A DNA stretch of 64,000 nt from Rosellinia necatrix (lineage: Eukaryota; Ascomycota; Sordariomycetes; Xylariales; Xylariaceae): assembly GCA_021209875.1 (NCBI GenBank), contig JAGYVD010000002.1, forward strand, positions 3,596,001-3,660,000, in the 5' to 3' direction. Under the pieces are notes generated by a model, which saw only the letters and a program-made list of their open reading frames with translations, was not told the origin of the DNA and searched no databases. Position numbers and translations under genes: made by a program. Positions 47,296 to 59,400 of the stretch are shown here, one piece after another (positions within the stretch are counted from its first letter, which is position 1; the number at the start of each line of letters is the position of its first letter).

Positions 47296-48232
47296 ATATA
47301 CCCCGTCGGAAGGAAATTTAAATATTGTATATAGCGCCTGTCGATTGGAATAATGATATACGAGAATGGCATTTTGAACGATCCCCATAGTCTTCCTCAA
47401 GCAGATCATCTTAATGATATCAACCTTGTTACTATGGCCGGACATGATTTGACACTGGATACGCCTGACTAAGCCTCTGTCTTGGTGACCAGTATCAATG
47501 GCAAGTTGACATGAGCCTCTTGTGTCGGTGTATAACCTCGCGTCTACCCGAGATCATGTACAGAGTTATCCAGCGTTATGCCGCCGATGATGGCCTTATT
47601 AAAGTATTCATGATATCGTAAATGAGGTCGCGGTATCGCGATTTATCTGATGTGAGCAAAGCAATATTTCAAACCTAGATCGATCGACAATATTGTACCA
47701 AAGCAGCGGTGCTCCTCTTCATGGTTGCCAGAGTCTATTCCAGCAATGACTAGGGCAATACCACCGCGTTGGTATTCATATCACGTGTTCATTTATTCAT
47801 ATTCATCTCCCGAGTCAATTTCGACGTCCAGCTACGCAACCAGATTACAGCTTGTGCAGTACGAAGAGGCTAATGGATATCCCAACATATGACTAATGTG
47901 AAATTGGTGCCAGTAGCTATACTCATTCAAATTACGTCTCCCTACACTGTGTCTATCGTCATAAAGGAGGTCAGTGTCTCGCAGTAGGTCTATCGTCGCG
48001 TGATCACGATAGACCTCGTCGAGCAATACTTAGAGATAAGACGCTCCGTAGACAGAAGGTCAGATACAGAGTGTTATTTTTATTTATTTTTTAGCTCACG
48101 AGCGGGGTGAGATCGTCCGCCATCGGGCACGGCCGCATGAATGCCACGATACTCTCCCGCTATAATTGATCCACGGATTCAGAGCTCGCCCTTGATCCCG
48201 TCGAACGTATCCGGCGGGCACACCAAGGTCCT
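47296..48232. other. Convergent spacer between protease and GH3 genes
   Basis: No coding sequence is recognised. It holds the 3' regions of two convergent genes. At about 48074-48092 an AT-rich TTATTTTTATTTATTTTTTAG stretch lies just downstream of the GH3 stop. Confidence 0.5.
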
Positions 48233-50810
48233 CTAGACCTCGATGTTGCCCGTTAACCGGATGTCGCGGCTGCTGGCGCCTAGCAGCACGGTGTAGTTCC
48301 CGGGCTGGACGGTCCAGGCCTGGGCGATAACGTCCCAGACGGCGAAGTCGCGCCTCGTCAGCTCGAAGCGCACGACGGCCCCCGCCTCCGACTCGAGCAT
48401 CGCCGTCTTGTCGAAGCCGCGCAGCTGCTTCGGCGGGCTGTCCGGGATGCCGAGGTACAGCTGCGCGACTTCGGCGCCGGTGGCGGAGCCGGCGTTGGTG
48501 ACGCGCGCCTCCACCGTGGCGACGACCTCCCACAGCTCATCGCCCACCGACGACACGTAATACGCCCCCGCATTATCTGAGAGCCCCGAGAGGGGGTCGA
48601 CGGAGAGGTCGGAGTACTCGAACGTGGTGTAGCTTAGGCCGAAGCCGAACTCGTAGCGTGGCGTGACGTTCTTGGCGTCGAAGTCGCGGTAGTCGATGTA
48701 CACGCCCTCCGTGTAGTCGCACTGCGGGTCTTTGTCGTTCGGCGAGATGAGACCGCAAGGTCGGTACACCGAGTAGTCGCTCTCGTTGCGCGCTAGGGTG
48801 TATGGGAGCTTGCCCGAGAACCCGGCCTCGCCGTATAGGAGCTGCACGAGCGCCTCGCCGCTGTCCTGGCCGGGGAGGTGTGCGATGATGGTGGCGGTGA
48901 CGTTGGGGTGCTCGATCCATTGGTCTACTAGCCGCACACCGGCCGCGTGGATGACCACGATCGTGTTGGCGCACTTGGATGCGACGTTGAGAACGAGACC
49001 GTCACTGAAGTCGTCGTGAAGCCCTTCGCGATCCCACCCCTCGGTTGCGATAGCGTTGATGAATACTAGACACGCGTCCGAGGCGGCGTTCACGTCCGGA
49101 TTGAAAGAGGTAAGATCCCAGTTCACCCAGGTCCCATCCGCACGGGCTCGGTGTTGAATCGAACTCAACGGCTACGCTATTGTTAGTAAAGTTGACTAGA
49201 AGCAGGATAGAAACTTACGTCGGCAATATATGAAGGACTATTAGCACCGGCTCTTCCACCTGTGACGATAGTACCTCCCCTAGCCGCTTGGTCGAAGTGC
49301 CTTTCTGTGCCCAGCACCGCTTGGCCCATTTCAGGTGATGAAGTATAACCAAGTTGGAAGAGGACGTCAGTATTCTTCGTCGCAGGGACCGTCGCGTCGT
49401 AGCCAAAGACAGAAAGCATCACCGGATTTTTTGGAAATGGTAACGTCTTGTCGATGTTCTTCACCAAAACGTGCCCAGCTATTGCCCCTTCCATAACGAC
49501 GCCCCTGGATTCAGGGATGCGTCCATCGACTTGGTCATGAGGCTGAGTAAGATTCTTCATACCGATTCCAGGTTTTGGGAAATTGTTGTCATCTTGGCCG
49601 ACAAGATACCAGGCAGCAACAATTCTGTCATCGAATTAGAGACCATAAGCTTAATGAACGTAAAAGACTCTCACCTGGTTGCCATATCTGTAACTCTCAG
49701 TTCATCGACAGTCCCATTAGCGACAGCCTCAGTCAAGTTGTTCCCAAACGAACCCCCTGAGGGCATCACCATATCCAACCCAGCATTAGAACTGCTGACA
49801 TTATGTTGGGCATTCCAGTCTAGCATCACAAATCCGTTGAATTCTAGTTCGGTCTTAAGAACCCCGTTCATAAGCTTACTATTCATGCAACCGTAGGTAT
49901 TGTTTATCCGGTTGTATGAACACATGACTGAGGCAGTTCCAGCTTTCACACCGTCCATAAAGGGCCAGAGGTAGAACTCATGAAGGGTTTTGTCATCGAT
50001 ATTGGAGGAAGCGGCCTCTACTCCAAAATACGGACGCCTATAGGTCTCTTGCTCATTCCCAATCAGGTGCTATGTGGCGTATGTTAGCCACGAAAGGTCA
50101 TATCGAGGGTGGGTAGGCTACCTTCAAGGTGGCAATTACACCGGCATCTTGGTGCCCTATGATACTCTCGGCAACAAGCTGACCAGAAAGATAGGGGTCG
50201 ACAGAGAAGCCTTCCCAATTTCGTCCACCGAGTGGCGTTCGTCCGAGTGGCCCAGCATTGGGTCCCAACAAGACATTGACTATGAAGTTACGGTAAGTTC
50301 ACATACTTAAGCTATGCGGATCGTATATGACTAAACGTACCTCCTTTCGCCTTGAACTCCCTTCCCATGTATAACCCTCTCTGATAAGTCAGGTTTCTAT
50401 CCCAGCTAGCACCGACGTGAAGTGCTGACGGGAAGGAAGTGACCAAATCTGTCGCCCTTAATCCGTTGCCGGCATCATGAAGACAGAGACCAGGCCAATT
50501 GAGTCTCGGTACAGTCCCGGTATTTCCAGCACAAGTGTTGTCGGGGACAGCGAAGCCACGTGTGAGATTAGCTTTCTCCTCCAAAGTCATCTGGCCGACG
50601 AGGTCCCTAGCACGAGCATAGGCATCAGCCCATGCGCCAGTTCCCTTTCCAGCGGCTTTAAGCGCATCGTTAGCAATGCCTATTGCCAGTGATGGGGCTA
50701 ATTCCAACAAACTCACGAGACGGATAAACTGGCGGCGACGTTGCATGTTCGGATGCGACCGTACTGCTAGACAGCAGTATCTGCAGCGATAGAGACAACA
50801 AGGACCGCAT
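48233..50810 (-). CDS. GH3 beta-glucosidase with C-terminal fibronectin-III-like domain, secreted
   Basis: Six exons, complement(48233..49171, 49219..49624, 49675..50069, 50122..50279, 50341..50655, 50717..50810); 768 residues, all phases consistent. Exon 1 supplies a signal peptide ([20 protein letters not shown]) and SPPVYPS, which the next ATG at 50746 would miss. The N-terminal barrel has [48 protein letters not shown] and [12 protein letters not shown]; the Asp near residue 273 is the expected nucleophile. The second domain has VFGYDATVP and [21 protein letters not shown]; the FnIII-like end has [12 protein letters not shown] and [20 protein letters not shown]. It hydrolyses beta-glucosides or cello-oligosaccharides outside the cell (family knowledge). 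The residue before the nucleophile is Leu where Ser is usual. The last exon is visibly richer in G and C than the rest. Confidence 0.93.
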
Positions 50811-51508
50811 CGCGACGCCGGATGACTTATAATTCAGTGAAGGCCTCTCTCAAGCTGCGACATTCCCCAAATCCCACGCGTGGAATCCGGGGTCTCCAGG
50901 TTTATTTACATAGACAATAATTCGTGGAGACTAGTGAAGGGCTGTTAGGTAAAGGCGGGCTTGGCATGGAGCTTTTATGACGTTGTTAGCTGCTTGGCAA
51001 ATTTGGGGTACCACTCACCGCTCGTGTCGACAAAGAGTCGGAAAACGTCAAACGGGACAATGTGGCATCAGGTGTAGGCTTCGTAACTGTTTACGCTTTC
51101 CCAAGATTAGCACAATAACCTACGTACGGTATCATGGGTAATTCGGTATATAAAAGGTGTCCCGCTCGGAGTGACACTGGTTGCTCTTCGATGAAAGAGA
51201 GCCGCACAACAAGTAACTACTGGCGAGAACGAACCGGGCTTCACATTATCGACTATTATTGATATCTGTACCCTACATCTTGCTCGAAGCTATCTATGAG
51301 TAGCTCAGGGGTTTGTTACCCGCCTCTCCCAAAATTTAGTAAACTTGCTACATACACAAGTGGCCCCCGTTGCAAGAGGTAGGCCTGAATTACTACACTT
51401 TGGCTAATGCGCGAGGGCATGGATACTGGGTACGAAAGCCGCCAACCCCTAACCAGACCTGCCATCCATCCCTTATCTGTCGGATACGGAGGTAGTACCT
51501 ATATGAAC
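50811..51508. other. Spacer between GH3 and MARVEL-like genes, with a plus-strand TATA-like box
   Basis: This holds the GH3 promoter. A strong TATA-like element (GTATATAAAAGG, 51146-51157) points to the plus strand, where no gene is recognised; only a 23-codon frame starts at the ATG near 51191. On the minus strand I see no equally clear element. Confidence 0.5.
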
Positions 51509-52189
51509 TTAGACATATGTTGTTGTGGCACCACGTCTGTGGGCGAGGAGGGTGACGACGACGGCCGCCACACCGAACACGAAGGCTGCGTATCCAAACA
51601 CGAAGTCTGCCTGTACTTGTTGGCAACGGCCGGAGGTATAACTGTCGAAATGTTCCGTGTCCGAGCCAGCATTAGGACAGTACGGCTCGCCTTTCATGTT
51701 TTTGCATCCGCCATTAAGAAGCTTGTTTAGATACCTTATTCCCCTCGCCTCACCTGATGACGAAGTGCAGCTAGGTACAGATTTGAGCGCTACCGTCAAT
51801 GCCTAAAAGATGGGTATTAGATTTTGACGAGAGATTGGGACGCTGTGATTAGGGAAGGACATACAATGGCACCAGCGAGGAAGAATAGTGATGATAGCGC
51901 GTCGGCAACCATAACAACTACGCGGGGGACCTTCTCGACAAATATGGCCAGGATGGCGACAGCGGAGACGATGAGCCCGAAAGCGCCGGCAAAGCTGAAG
52001 AATGAGGTCTCTGGCGGAGGGCTTCCTATAACCTGCTGCTTGGCTAGAGACACGGAGAGGCCCAGAACAATAGCACTGGATACAACCTTGAGGATGCTGT
52101 CAGTAACGATGACATGGTGTAACAGCCAGTACGAGGGCTTGAATGCTTACGAGGAGGCCTCTCAGCGCGACGGCTGCGATGTTCGACAT
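51509..52189 (-). CDS. MARVEL-like four-TM membrane protein
   Basis: Three exons, complement(51509..51802, 51865..52086, 52151..52189); 184 residues, all joins in phase 0. The first exon encodes MSNIAAVALRGLL, which continues into TM1 (VVSSAIVLGLSVSLA). TM2 is FAGAFGLIVSAVAILAIFV, TM3 VVVMVADALSSLFFLAGAI, and TM4 FVFGYAAFVFGVAAVVVTLL. The loop before TM4 carries four cysteines in all (SCTSS, GGCKNM, PYCPN, GRCQQV). This is the layout of fungal MARVEL-domain proteins related to the eisosome/MCC protein Nce102, which act in plasma-membrane microdomains. Assignment rests on topology and the small Ala/Gly-rich helices, so related four-TM families remain possible. Confidence 0.75.
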
Positions 52190-54150
52190 GATGAAGGTTC
52201 ACGGGGACTCGAAGTGTTCCGCCTTTCTGTCCTTTTACTGTTCGACGGGTTGGTCGGATGTGAGGAGGCGTCAAGGAGGCAAAAGCCACCTAATGAAGAG
52301 AGTGATTGAGGTACAGACTTAGGGTGATGAAGGTGGATGTAATGTTTGTTTGTGTGTCCGGTGTAACGACCTCAAGGAGAGACGCTGTGGGCGCGGGGAA
52401 AGGGGACGGGGGGGCGCGTGAAGGGCTTGGGGGAGCTTTATAAAATTATATAAGACCAGGAGGATGATAACAGGCAGGGGCGAGCATATTGGCTGGTGCC
52501 CCTGCCTGGTGCTCCTGCCTGGTCTGATCTGGAGTTGGGGGCCGTTCTTCCCCCCCCATATTCTGTCAATGTCTGTGCAAGTACAAGTGCAAGTGCAAGG
52601 TTGTTTACCAATAATTGTAAGTAGGTAAATACCCAGTTTTATGGTACCACTATCTCAATAATTCCCAACCAAGGCGAGCGTGGTTTTTTTCCAGCCTGGA
52701 GCCCATCCTGGCGGGATGAAGGGCTATCAGGAAGACGCATCTGTGAGCTAACTAAATTCAAGAAGTCCCAGTTGTTGCCTAGAGACTACCTAATTAATGA
52801 CACGACTTACGACCCTGCGGGGTTCCCTGCCTGCCTGCCTACCTAGCTGCCTGCGTACTTACCTACTTGTTCATGTTCTATAACTGCTCAGTATATACCT
52901 GGTATCTTCCTGGTTAAACTCACTAAGTAACCTACTGCTCCTACCCCTGAATACTATTCTTGTTCGTGGCTATACACCTAGGCATGGGGTCTCAACAGTG
53001 ATACCACCAAGATGCCTGTGCTGCTACTCCTTCGGTACCAGGCTGGAGCTTCTTGGTGGTACACCAGTAACGGCCTTTGATATTTACCAAAGTACCATAC
53101 AGGAAAATCGAGTCACCGCCAAGATAATGTAGTAGTAGTTGTTTCCGCAAGGTGTGAGAAATGACCAACAGACATAAAAATGAGTGGATGCGATCTCAAC
53201 GGCTAACAACCTTGGAAATCGTATCGTCCTCCCCCTGTTCACGCTATATTAATAATCAATCGCCTACTACGCCGCTTTTGCGCATAGTTTTAGATTTAGG
53301 TCAACACGTATCATATGTTAAGCGGCTATATCCAGCAGACCAGCTAACGGGGCTATGTGATAGGTAGTGCTACATTGGAACTACGCTGAGTCACAATGAG
53401 GTAGTGAACCCACCTCGGCCCACCTGTTGTCGAGCCTGTAATGTAATATCATGAAATGTAACGGCACTAATGCGGCAACGCCTGACTACCGCCCGATTTG
53501 CGCATTGCGCACGGCATACTACGCTATACGGGCTAGTGTCCCTTTCTTATCTGGCAGGTAGTATGTGCTTAACTGGCTGGGCAGATGGTGTGTCTGCGAG
53601 TAAAGTACCTATGATATGAGTATTTAGCCTGCTAACCAAAAAAAAAAAAAAAAAAAAAAAAATTGACATAACGGATGAAGAAGAACCTTGAGAGATAAGG
53701 CGGATGAAACAAGCAAAAAATTGCGTTCTTTTCGATCAACTCTGTTTCGTGTGGGTAAACTTTCCAAAGTTAGAAGGTGGAATGGCCGCTCTTCCAATGA
53801 TAGTTATGTCAAATGGGGCAAACGGGGTTGAATAGACCTCGGTTGCCTGGGGCAGTCTGGAGCTAATCCTTAATATTATGGGGCTCATGCTATTCTCGTC
53901 ACGGCGCGCGGGCCACCATTGCTAGACGACCCCAAGATCTATGATCTATGTACGGGGTAGGTAGGTACTATCTCCTGGTAATAGGCAAGGTCCAGGCAGA
54001 TAGGTATGTATGTAGTTATCTATGCTTATGCAATTATGTACTTAACATAGGCGGGTAGGTTATGTTTTGCATACAAAAGGGAGTAGTCTACTTACTGCAC
54101 TCAGTGCCTGCCCAAGGTTAGGAATATACCTAGAAGTATCTACAGGATAT
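52190..54150. other. 2-kb spacer with a long poly-A tract
   Basis: It holds a 25-A run, TGCCTGCCTACCTAGCTGCC-type motifs near 52825-52865, and TAGGTA motifs near 53957 and 54000. No protein-like frame longer than about 68 codons was found. Confidence 0.5.
53638..53662. repeat. Poly-A tract of 25 bases
   Basis: Uninterrupted run of A. It could be the tail of an old retroposed sequence, but no target-site duplication or adjoining element is apparent. Confidence 0.9.
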
Positions 54151-55056
54151 TTACCACATCCGCCGGCAATTCCTCTCCGGGTCCCTACCGGGGTCCATGA
54201 GCAGGCGGAGGAGGTAGCATTCAATATGGCGGACCCCTGCCTCATGTATCCTCTCCCGCTCCTCGGAAAGCCATCTTGTCGGCGTGCGATGCCAAACCGT
54301 ATCTTCCAACTCTGTCAATACCATGGCAAAGAGCAGCGCACCATGGACGTCCCGCCGGTCCCTCTCTCCCGCCGTCTTTCTCGCCGACTCCTCGGTATCG
54401 CGGGTGATGAAGTCTGGATGCGCGAGCATCATGATCTCGCCTAGCGCGTCCTTGATCCCGCCTTGGACATGGCGGGTGTGATGCGCGTTGTGCTCCGCGC
54501 TGTCGTCCTCGGACAGCATGCCTGCCCTGGCCATTTGCGCACACATCACACAGTCCGGGCTGAGCGCGTACCGAAGCCTGCCTTGTATCGCCCTCCACCG
54601 GCACTCTTTGCAGTGGCTTGGCGCCGGCCCGCCTTCTGGCATCGTGAGGGGGAAAGTATCACGAATACAGCCTGCGCCGCTTGCGGGAATAATGGCGGGC
54701 ACGATCGCATGACCGCAATTGGGATACGCCATTTGGAAACCGCATGATGGACAAGTCAACCCGCCCTCCTCCAGCAGCTTCTCTCGTACGCACCGATCTC
54801 CGAAGAAATGGCCGCAGGGGAAGATGACAGCCCGTTCAAAACCGTGGACGGTCAGGCTGACCAGTTCGTCAAGAGGTTGTACCGGTATTGTCGTATCCTT
54901 CTCGACCAGCTTGGAATGAATACGTGTGGGTATCGTTAATTTCTTGTCTTCGCAAACTTGACATATGATTTCTAGGTCAGTGTTGGTACCGTTCGCGTTA
55001 GCATCTAGGTATGGTTCTAGTTCGGTGATAAAATTGACCCTTCGCATAGTTTTCAT
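54151..55056 (-). CDS. RING-like zinc-binding protein, degenerate
   Basis: Single exon of 301 residues from the ATG at 55056 (MKTMRRVNFITELEP). The frame is open further to a TTG at 55218. Many paired zinc-ligand residues are visible: ICQVC, FPCGHFFGDRC, TCPSC, NCGH, HCKEC and DCVMC. The first pair to the CGH is separated by about 47 residues, longer than in a classical RING, and CGHFFGDRC lacks the Cys normally found three residues after the His (compare CGHVFCxxC). After the Cys-rich half come an acidic His-rich stretch (DDSAEHNAHHTRH) and a helical C-terminus. It may be an E3 ubiquitin ligase-like protein or a non-catalytic descendant. The family is not recognised further. Confidence 0.65.
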   Translation of the reverse strand: MKTMRRVNFITELEPYLDANANGTNTDLEIICQVCEDKKLTIPTRIHSKLVEKDTTIPVQPLDELVSLTVHGFERAVIFPCGHFFGDRCVREKLLEEGGLTCPSCGFQMAYPNCGHAIVPAIIPASGAGCIRDTFPLTMPEGGPAPSHCKECRWRAIQGRLRYALSPDCVMCAQMARAGMLSEDDSAEHNAHHTRHVQGGIKDALGEIMMLAHPDFITRDTEESARKTAGERDRRDVHGALLFAMVLTELEDTVWHRTPTRWLSEERERIHEAGVRHIECYLLRLLMDPGRDPERNCRRMW

Positions 55057-55395
55057 TTCGGAGATTAGCCTGACCGCTGCGAACGGGTGTTGGCGACATT
55101 TCGGTCTTTCAAATACGAATGGCCTATAGACAACTAGGACTGTAAAAAAGCAACAAAGACGAACAGCCGTATTGTATAGAGGGATTTTGTGTAAGGATCT
55201 GAGATCAATGGCGCACAAAGAAAAGGCGTGACTACCATACGCTCAGCAAGATAAAGAGACTGTGGTTACTCAATAGCCACCCAATATGTCCTCGTAAAGC
55301 TGAAATATGGTAACAAGAATGAATCCATTTGATTCAAATTCCCGAAGTGACTGCGGACGATGACGCTATCAAGCGGAGAGCCTACTAAGAACATC
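55057..55395. other. Short spacer between RING-like and PEBP genes
   Basis: About 340 bp holding the RING-like gene's upstream region and the PEBP 3' end. Open frames in it are extensions or shadows of the flanking genes. Confidence 0.4.
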
Positions 55396-56067
55396 TCATT
55401 CTTTCCAACCATCCCCAGCACAGTACATCCAGTTCGCCCCGACAAGTTGCAGGCCATGCCGCTCGGCAAACTCGGCCGGCTTGAAAGACCGTCTCTGTAC
55501 GAACTCCTCGCCTCCAACATCCTCATTGGAAAGGTTCAATCCCTCGGGTTCGCGGTACAGAAGGAACAGGTACCTATGCGGTTTCGAACTATTCATCGTT
55601 ATTTGTATCATTAGGCCCGCATATTGTAGGAGGGGAGGGAGAGGGGGGGAAGAGAGAAAAGTATAGTTTACTCACTCGTCTTTCGGCCCAGGCCCAAGAT
55701 ATGCCGTTAGCTCCGAGAACGCGGCAGCGGGATTTACATTTTGGGGACGCAGGCACGAGAGCACCCAGTGCCGCCAGAAGGCAAACTTCGGGTCGTCCGG
55801 GGTGGGTGCATCCGGATCTGTCAATATGAAACTATACGATGTCCCATCCGGCGCGTCGACCTCGGTCGCGAATGTGACTGTCGGCGCCTGCTTGCATTCT
55901 CCCGCGCGGAGGAAGGTGCCCAGCTCCACGGCCTTCCCTTTGAAGCTGATGTTAAGCTTCGTCGTGGGGCGAAACCCCTCCGTAATGAGGCCCGTTGCCG
56001 GCCCCGGTACCAGATTTGCCTTGGCCAACGATGCTGAGAGAGCTACGGCGTGGTCGTCGAGAGACAT
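55396..56067 (-). CDS. Phosphatidylethanolamine-binding protein (PEBP) family
   Basis: Two exons, complement(55396..55588, 55676..56067); 194 residues. The start is the ATG at 56067 (MSLDDHAVALS). The ligand-site strings are present: the DPDAPTPDDP motif within FILTDPDAP, WRHWVLSCL, and after the intron (join KDDSKPHRY) HRYLFLLYREPEGL. The C-terminal helix and NWMYCAGDGW close the fold. Relatives include yeast Tfs1, the carboxypeptidase Y inhibitor, and Raf-kinase-inhibitor-type regulators. It is probably cytosolic, with no signal peptide. The 87-nt intron uses a GTGAGT donor and a GAATAG acceptor. Whether it inhibits a protease or binds a kinase cannot be read from sequence. Confidence 0.88.
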
Positions 56068-56481
56068 GGTGAGATCAAGTGAAGACGTGGCTTAGTTTAG
56101 ACTGCGGTAAAAGGACAGAACAACCAGGGGGGATTAGATTCGACGACTTTGACTTAACAAACACATACTGGCCATAGCCAGAATGTAGATAATGTTCAAA
56201 GAATATTCCTACTGGTGGAAAAATCTCCTTTAGCTGTGGGTCATGCCTCAGGTTTTCAATCCCTTGGCAAAGCTCCGACAAACATTTACTAGGTACCTAC
56301 TATGGAATAGGATGCGAGTTCGTGGGGATGGATGGCTATTGAATATTGGCTACCCAATTAACTACTCCCCTCTTTTGTGATAACCTTTTGGGGGGTTGCC
56401 AGCTAAGCTACTTAATCCATACAAGGTCAGTTTGTCCTTGCTACATGAGTTTATCGTTAAGCGACCACGCTCAATATTCTA
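56068..56481. other. Short spacer between PEBP and VIT/vWA genes
   Basis: About 410 bp, the promoter of the PEBP gene and the 3' region of the VIT/vWA gene. Nothing else is seen. Confidence 0.4.
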
Positions 56482-59400
56482 TCACGTCAGCAACCTTTCA
56501 GCATCACCGATTTCCTTTTCCACAACCAATCCACCCTGCTGGCCAAGCCAATTCTTTGCTTTGTCAACGATGAGCTCCCAAGACGCGGCTTCATGACCCA
56601 TACGGGTTTGTAAGAACGAAACCGCGAGGGCCGTGGCAACGATCGCAGTTCGCTTTTCCGAGTCTAGGCTTATTCCTAATAAACCTAGTAAATCTTGACT
56701 ACAATCCCAGGATCCGTCAGACTTTTGCAGCCGAATGATTCTGTGCATCTTGTCCTCATCGATTTGAATTCCGCAATCTTCGGTACTTTCGGTACTTTCG
56801 TCAGACTCATCGGACATTGCGGGGGGCTGGGATCTCTTCAGAAGCCCAGTTTTCATCTTGAGCTTTGTTACTAGGTTAGGCTTTGAGGGGCTATAGCCTT
56901 CGGATTGTTGAGAAAGCGCTATGAGAGCCATGGCAGATTGCATCTGCCGAAACCGGGGAGACGGTTGTCCAAAGGGTACAGAAGATCCTGCCGCTGGGGA
57001 ACCAAATGACGATGAAGTTTGAGATTGAGACCCAAATAGGGAGGGTGAGCTTCCGGGAGGTGTGTGACTCCCTGTTGCTGGAGAGCCGAACACCGCGGAC
57101 CCGAATGTCGAAGAACTGCTCGTTGATTCCCGCGCCATGGATTTCCTAGTTGTTGGGGATGATTGCCCAAAAAAGGTTGCTTTTTTCAATTTTTGTTCAG
57201 GTACCCTAGACGACCGTCCAAAAGACATTGAAGAGCCAACCGCTGATTGTAGGACCGAAGGTGGGAACCCTCCAGGAGCCGCCATTTTCTGACGCATGAC
57301 CTTTGGCGAAGACTCCATCTCGTCGCTGAAGACAACAGCTTCGTGTTCAATATCTCCTTCTAGTGCTATAAATGAGCACCACTTGCCGGCGATTTGGTAA
57401 TCTGTGCCGAGGCGAACGGCTTCGCGCTCCATGATTTCTTCCCAGCGGCCTTCGGACTTGTTCTTGATCAGGATACCATCCGCCTTGTCCGCCGCCGCAG
57501 CAAGCCAACCGCCGCTCTTCTCGATCTCGGAAATTGCTTTCTTCGCAGCCAGCTGGTGAATGGTTTCGCCTTTGCCAATATCCTCGACTTTAATCTCGAG
57601 CTCAAGAGGGCCTTGCGCGCACGTCGCACGAAGGATAACGGATTCAGGCGTCTTATGGTAAGTACTCTGATCAAGTAGAAGGTACACCGTTGTTCGAGAG
57701 AAGGGATAAAGGGGAGGAACCCGAGATGGAGCCTGCAAAATCGAAGGGAGCGAAATAATTGGCAGATGAGCGAATTTGTTTTTGCCTGTTCCACTATGAA
57801 TCGTTGTTGTATCGCTGCTGGAGTCGACATCGATCTTATCATCGAACAAGGAGATGGGCGGCTTCGGTGTAGTTTGGTTTACACTTATCGATGTTGTGAT
57901 ATCAACATTGAGTGCTGCGTCCAAGGAATCGATAATCTCGAAATCGTCGGTACTTTCCTTATACTTAACCTGCAGGCTATAGTCATCGATATGAGGAGTC
58001 AGTGCTCCCTTGAGCAATCGGACCATTTTCTTATCCATTTTCTCCCCTTCCGCAACGAATTGGCTAAAACCATTTCCAGCTATGGCAATACCCTCTACGA
58101 GAGCGGTTGAAGCGCCGGAGCCAATACCAAGAGAGAAAAAGCGGCATCTACCGTCCGCCGAGGCTGTTCTGATCAGATCGAACAAAACGTCCTGGCTCCA
58201 GATTTCTCCATCAGTCAATATAATGGCATCGAGAAGCATGTCACTGAAACGTTGGGATATCGTAGCTTGCACCGGATTGTACATTTCTGTACCTCCAAAG
58301 TTGGCATCGAACGTGTCAATATGCTTCAGCGCCTCGTTCAAGTTCGCATCCTCGTACGATTTACTACGGGGCCAAAGGAAGGAGTGATGACTCCCGAAGG
58401 AACATATATTAAACTTAGTTCCGACGGGAAGTGATTTCAGCAAGATCGACATCGCCTTGATTACCACTGAGGTACTAATGTTAGTAACATTGTAACGAGC
58501 TTCATAAGTGGGGATAGACTAGTCCTCGGGGCGCCCAGAACCATCCGAAATGGGATCAAGTCACAGAAAAACAACAGGGTCCGAAGAGAGGAGTGCTGGG
58601 ACAAACTTACTATCCATTTTGCCCCCCATGCTACAAGATCGGTCAACGATGAAGACGATCTCACCGTATGTTGGAGGTAAACCAAAGCGAGGAACTAACG
58701 TTGTCATCAGAGCGCGTTGGTTAGGCATAGTAGGGTGCGTTTCTATCAACGCTTTCGGCGTATCTGCGTCCTTGATGTTTGCGATGATGACAAAGTCATT
58801 GTCGAGGGTAGCGGTATCTAGTGACAGTGTAGCTGATCCGCGGTTGATCATATATGCAGTGGCAGGCATATCAGTCGTACGGCCAACATTGACGGTGATA
58901 GGATGACTAGGAGATTGGATTTGCTGGATAGGACATCCTGCAGGGCTTTGGAAGTCGATAACCACCTGAATAGCTCCGGCGGAGGTTCGTAACTTGGAAG
59001 AAGCGAGAACATCGTTGGGTGTCGTTCCGTAACGGGGGGCAATTGATGATGGGATAGTGAACCGGCTGCCGTTGGATTCGGCATCGTGTCTCAACTCGCC
59101 GATATATACGATGTCCACTATCACTTTAGCTCCGGCCGGAATATTACCGATCCTGGCGACAAAGACATCAGATGCCTCGGGTAACTGCTCTAAAAGGCCG
59201 GCCGACAAACCTTTGTCGACTGCTTCGTGGTATTCACGACGTGCTTGCTGCTTCTCCTTGACAATACCATGTATCTTGACATCACCGATAGTGGCGATGA
59301 ACGAAACCACGGACACCCCATCATAAAGGGGAAATGAGTAGACTACGTCCTTGAGCTGTTTATCGCTGTCGTTAGAAAAAGTCTGGGTCAGAACTGTTCG

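Noticed and set aside
53638..53662. Poly-A tract as evidence of a retrotransposon
   Set aside because: No adjoining open frame, terminal repeat or target-site duplication can be seen.
54242..54604. 120-codon minus-strand frame overlapping the RING-like gene
   Set aside because: It is another frame of the same sequence with Arg/Pro/Ala-rich shadow composition; the 301-residue frame carries the ordered Cys/His pairs.
55266..55526. 86-codon minus-strand frame at the 3' end of the PEBP gene
   Set aside because: It overlaps PEBP exon 2 in a different frame; a shadow.
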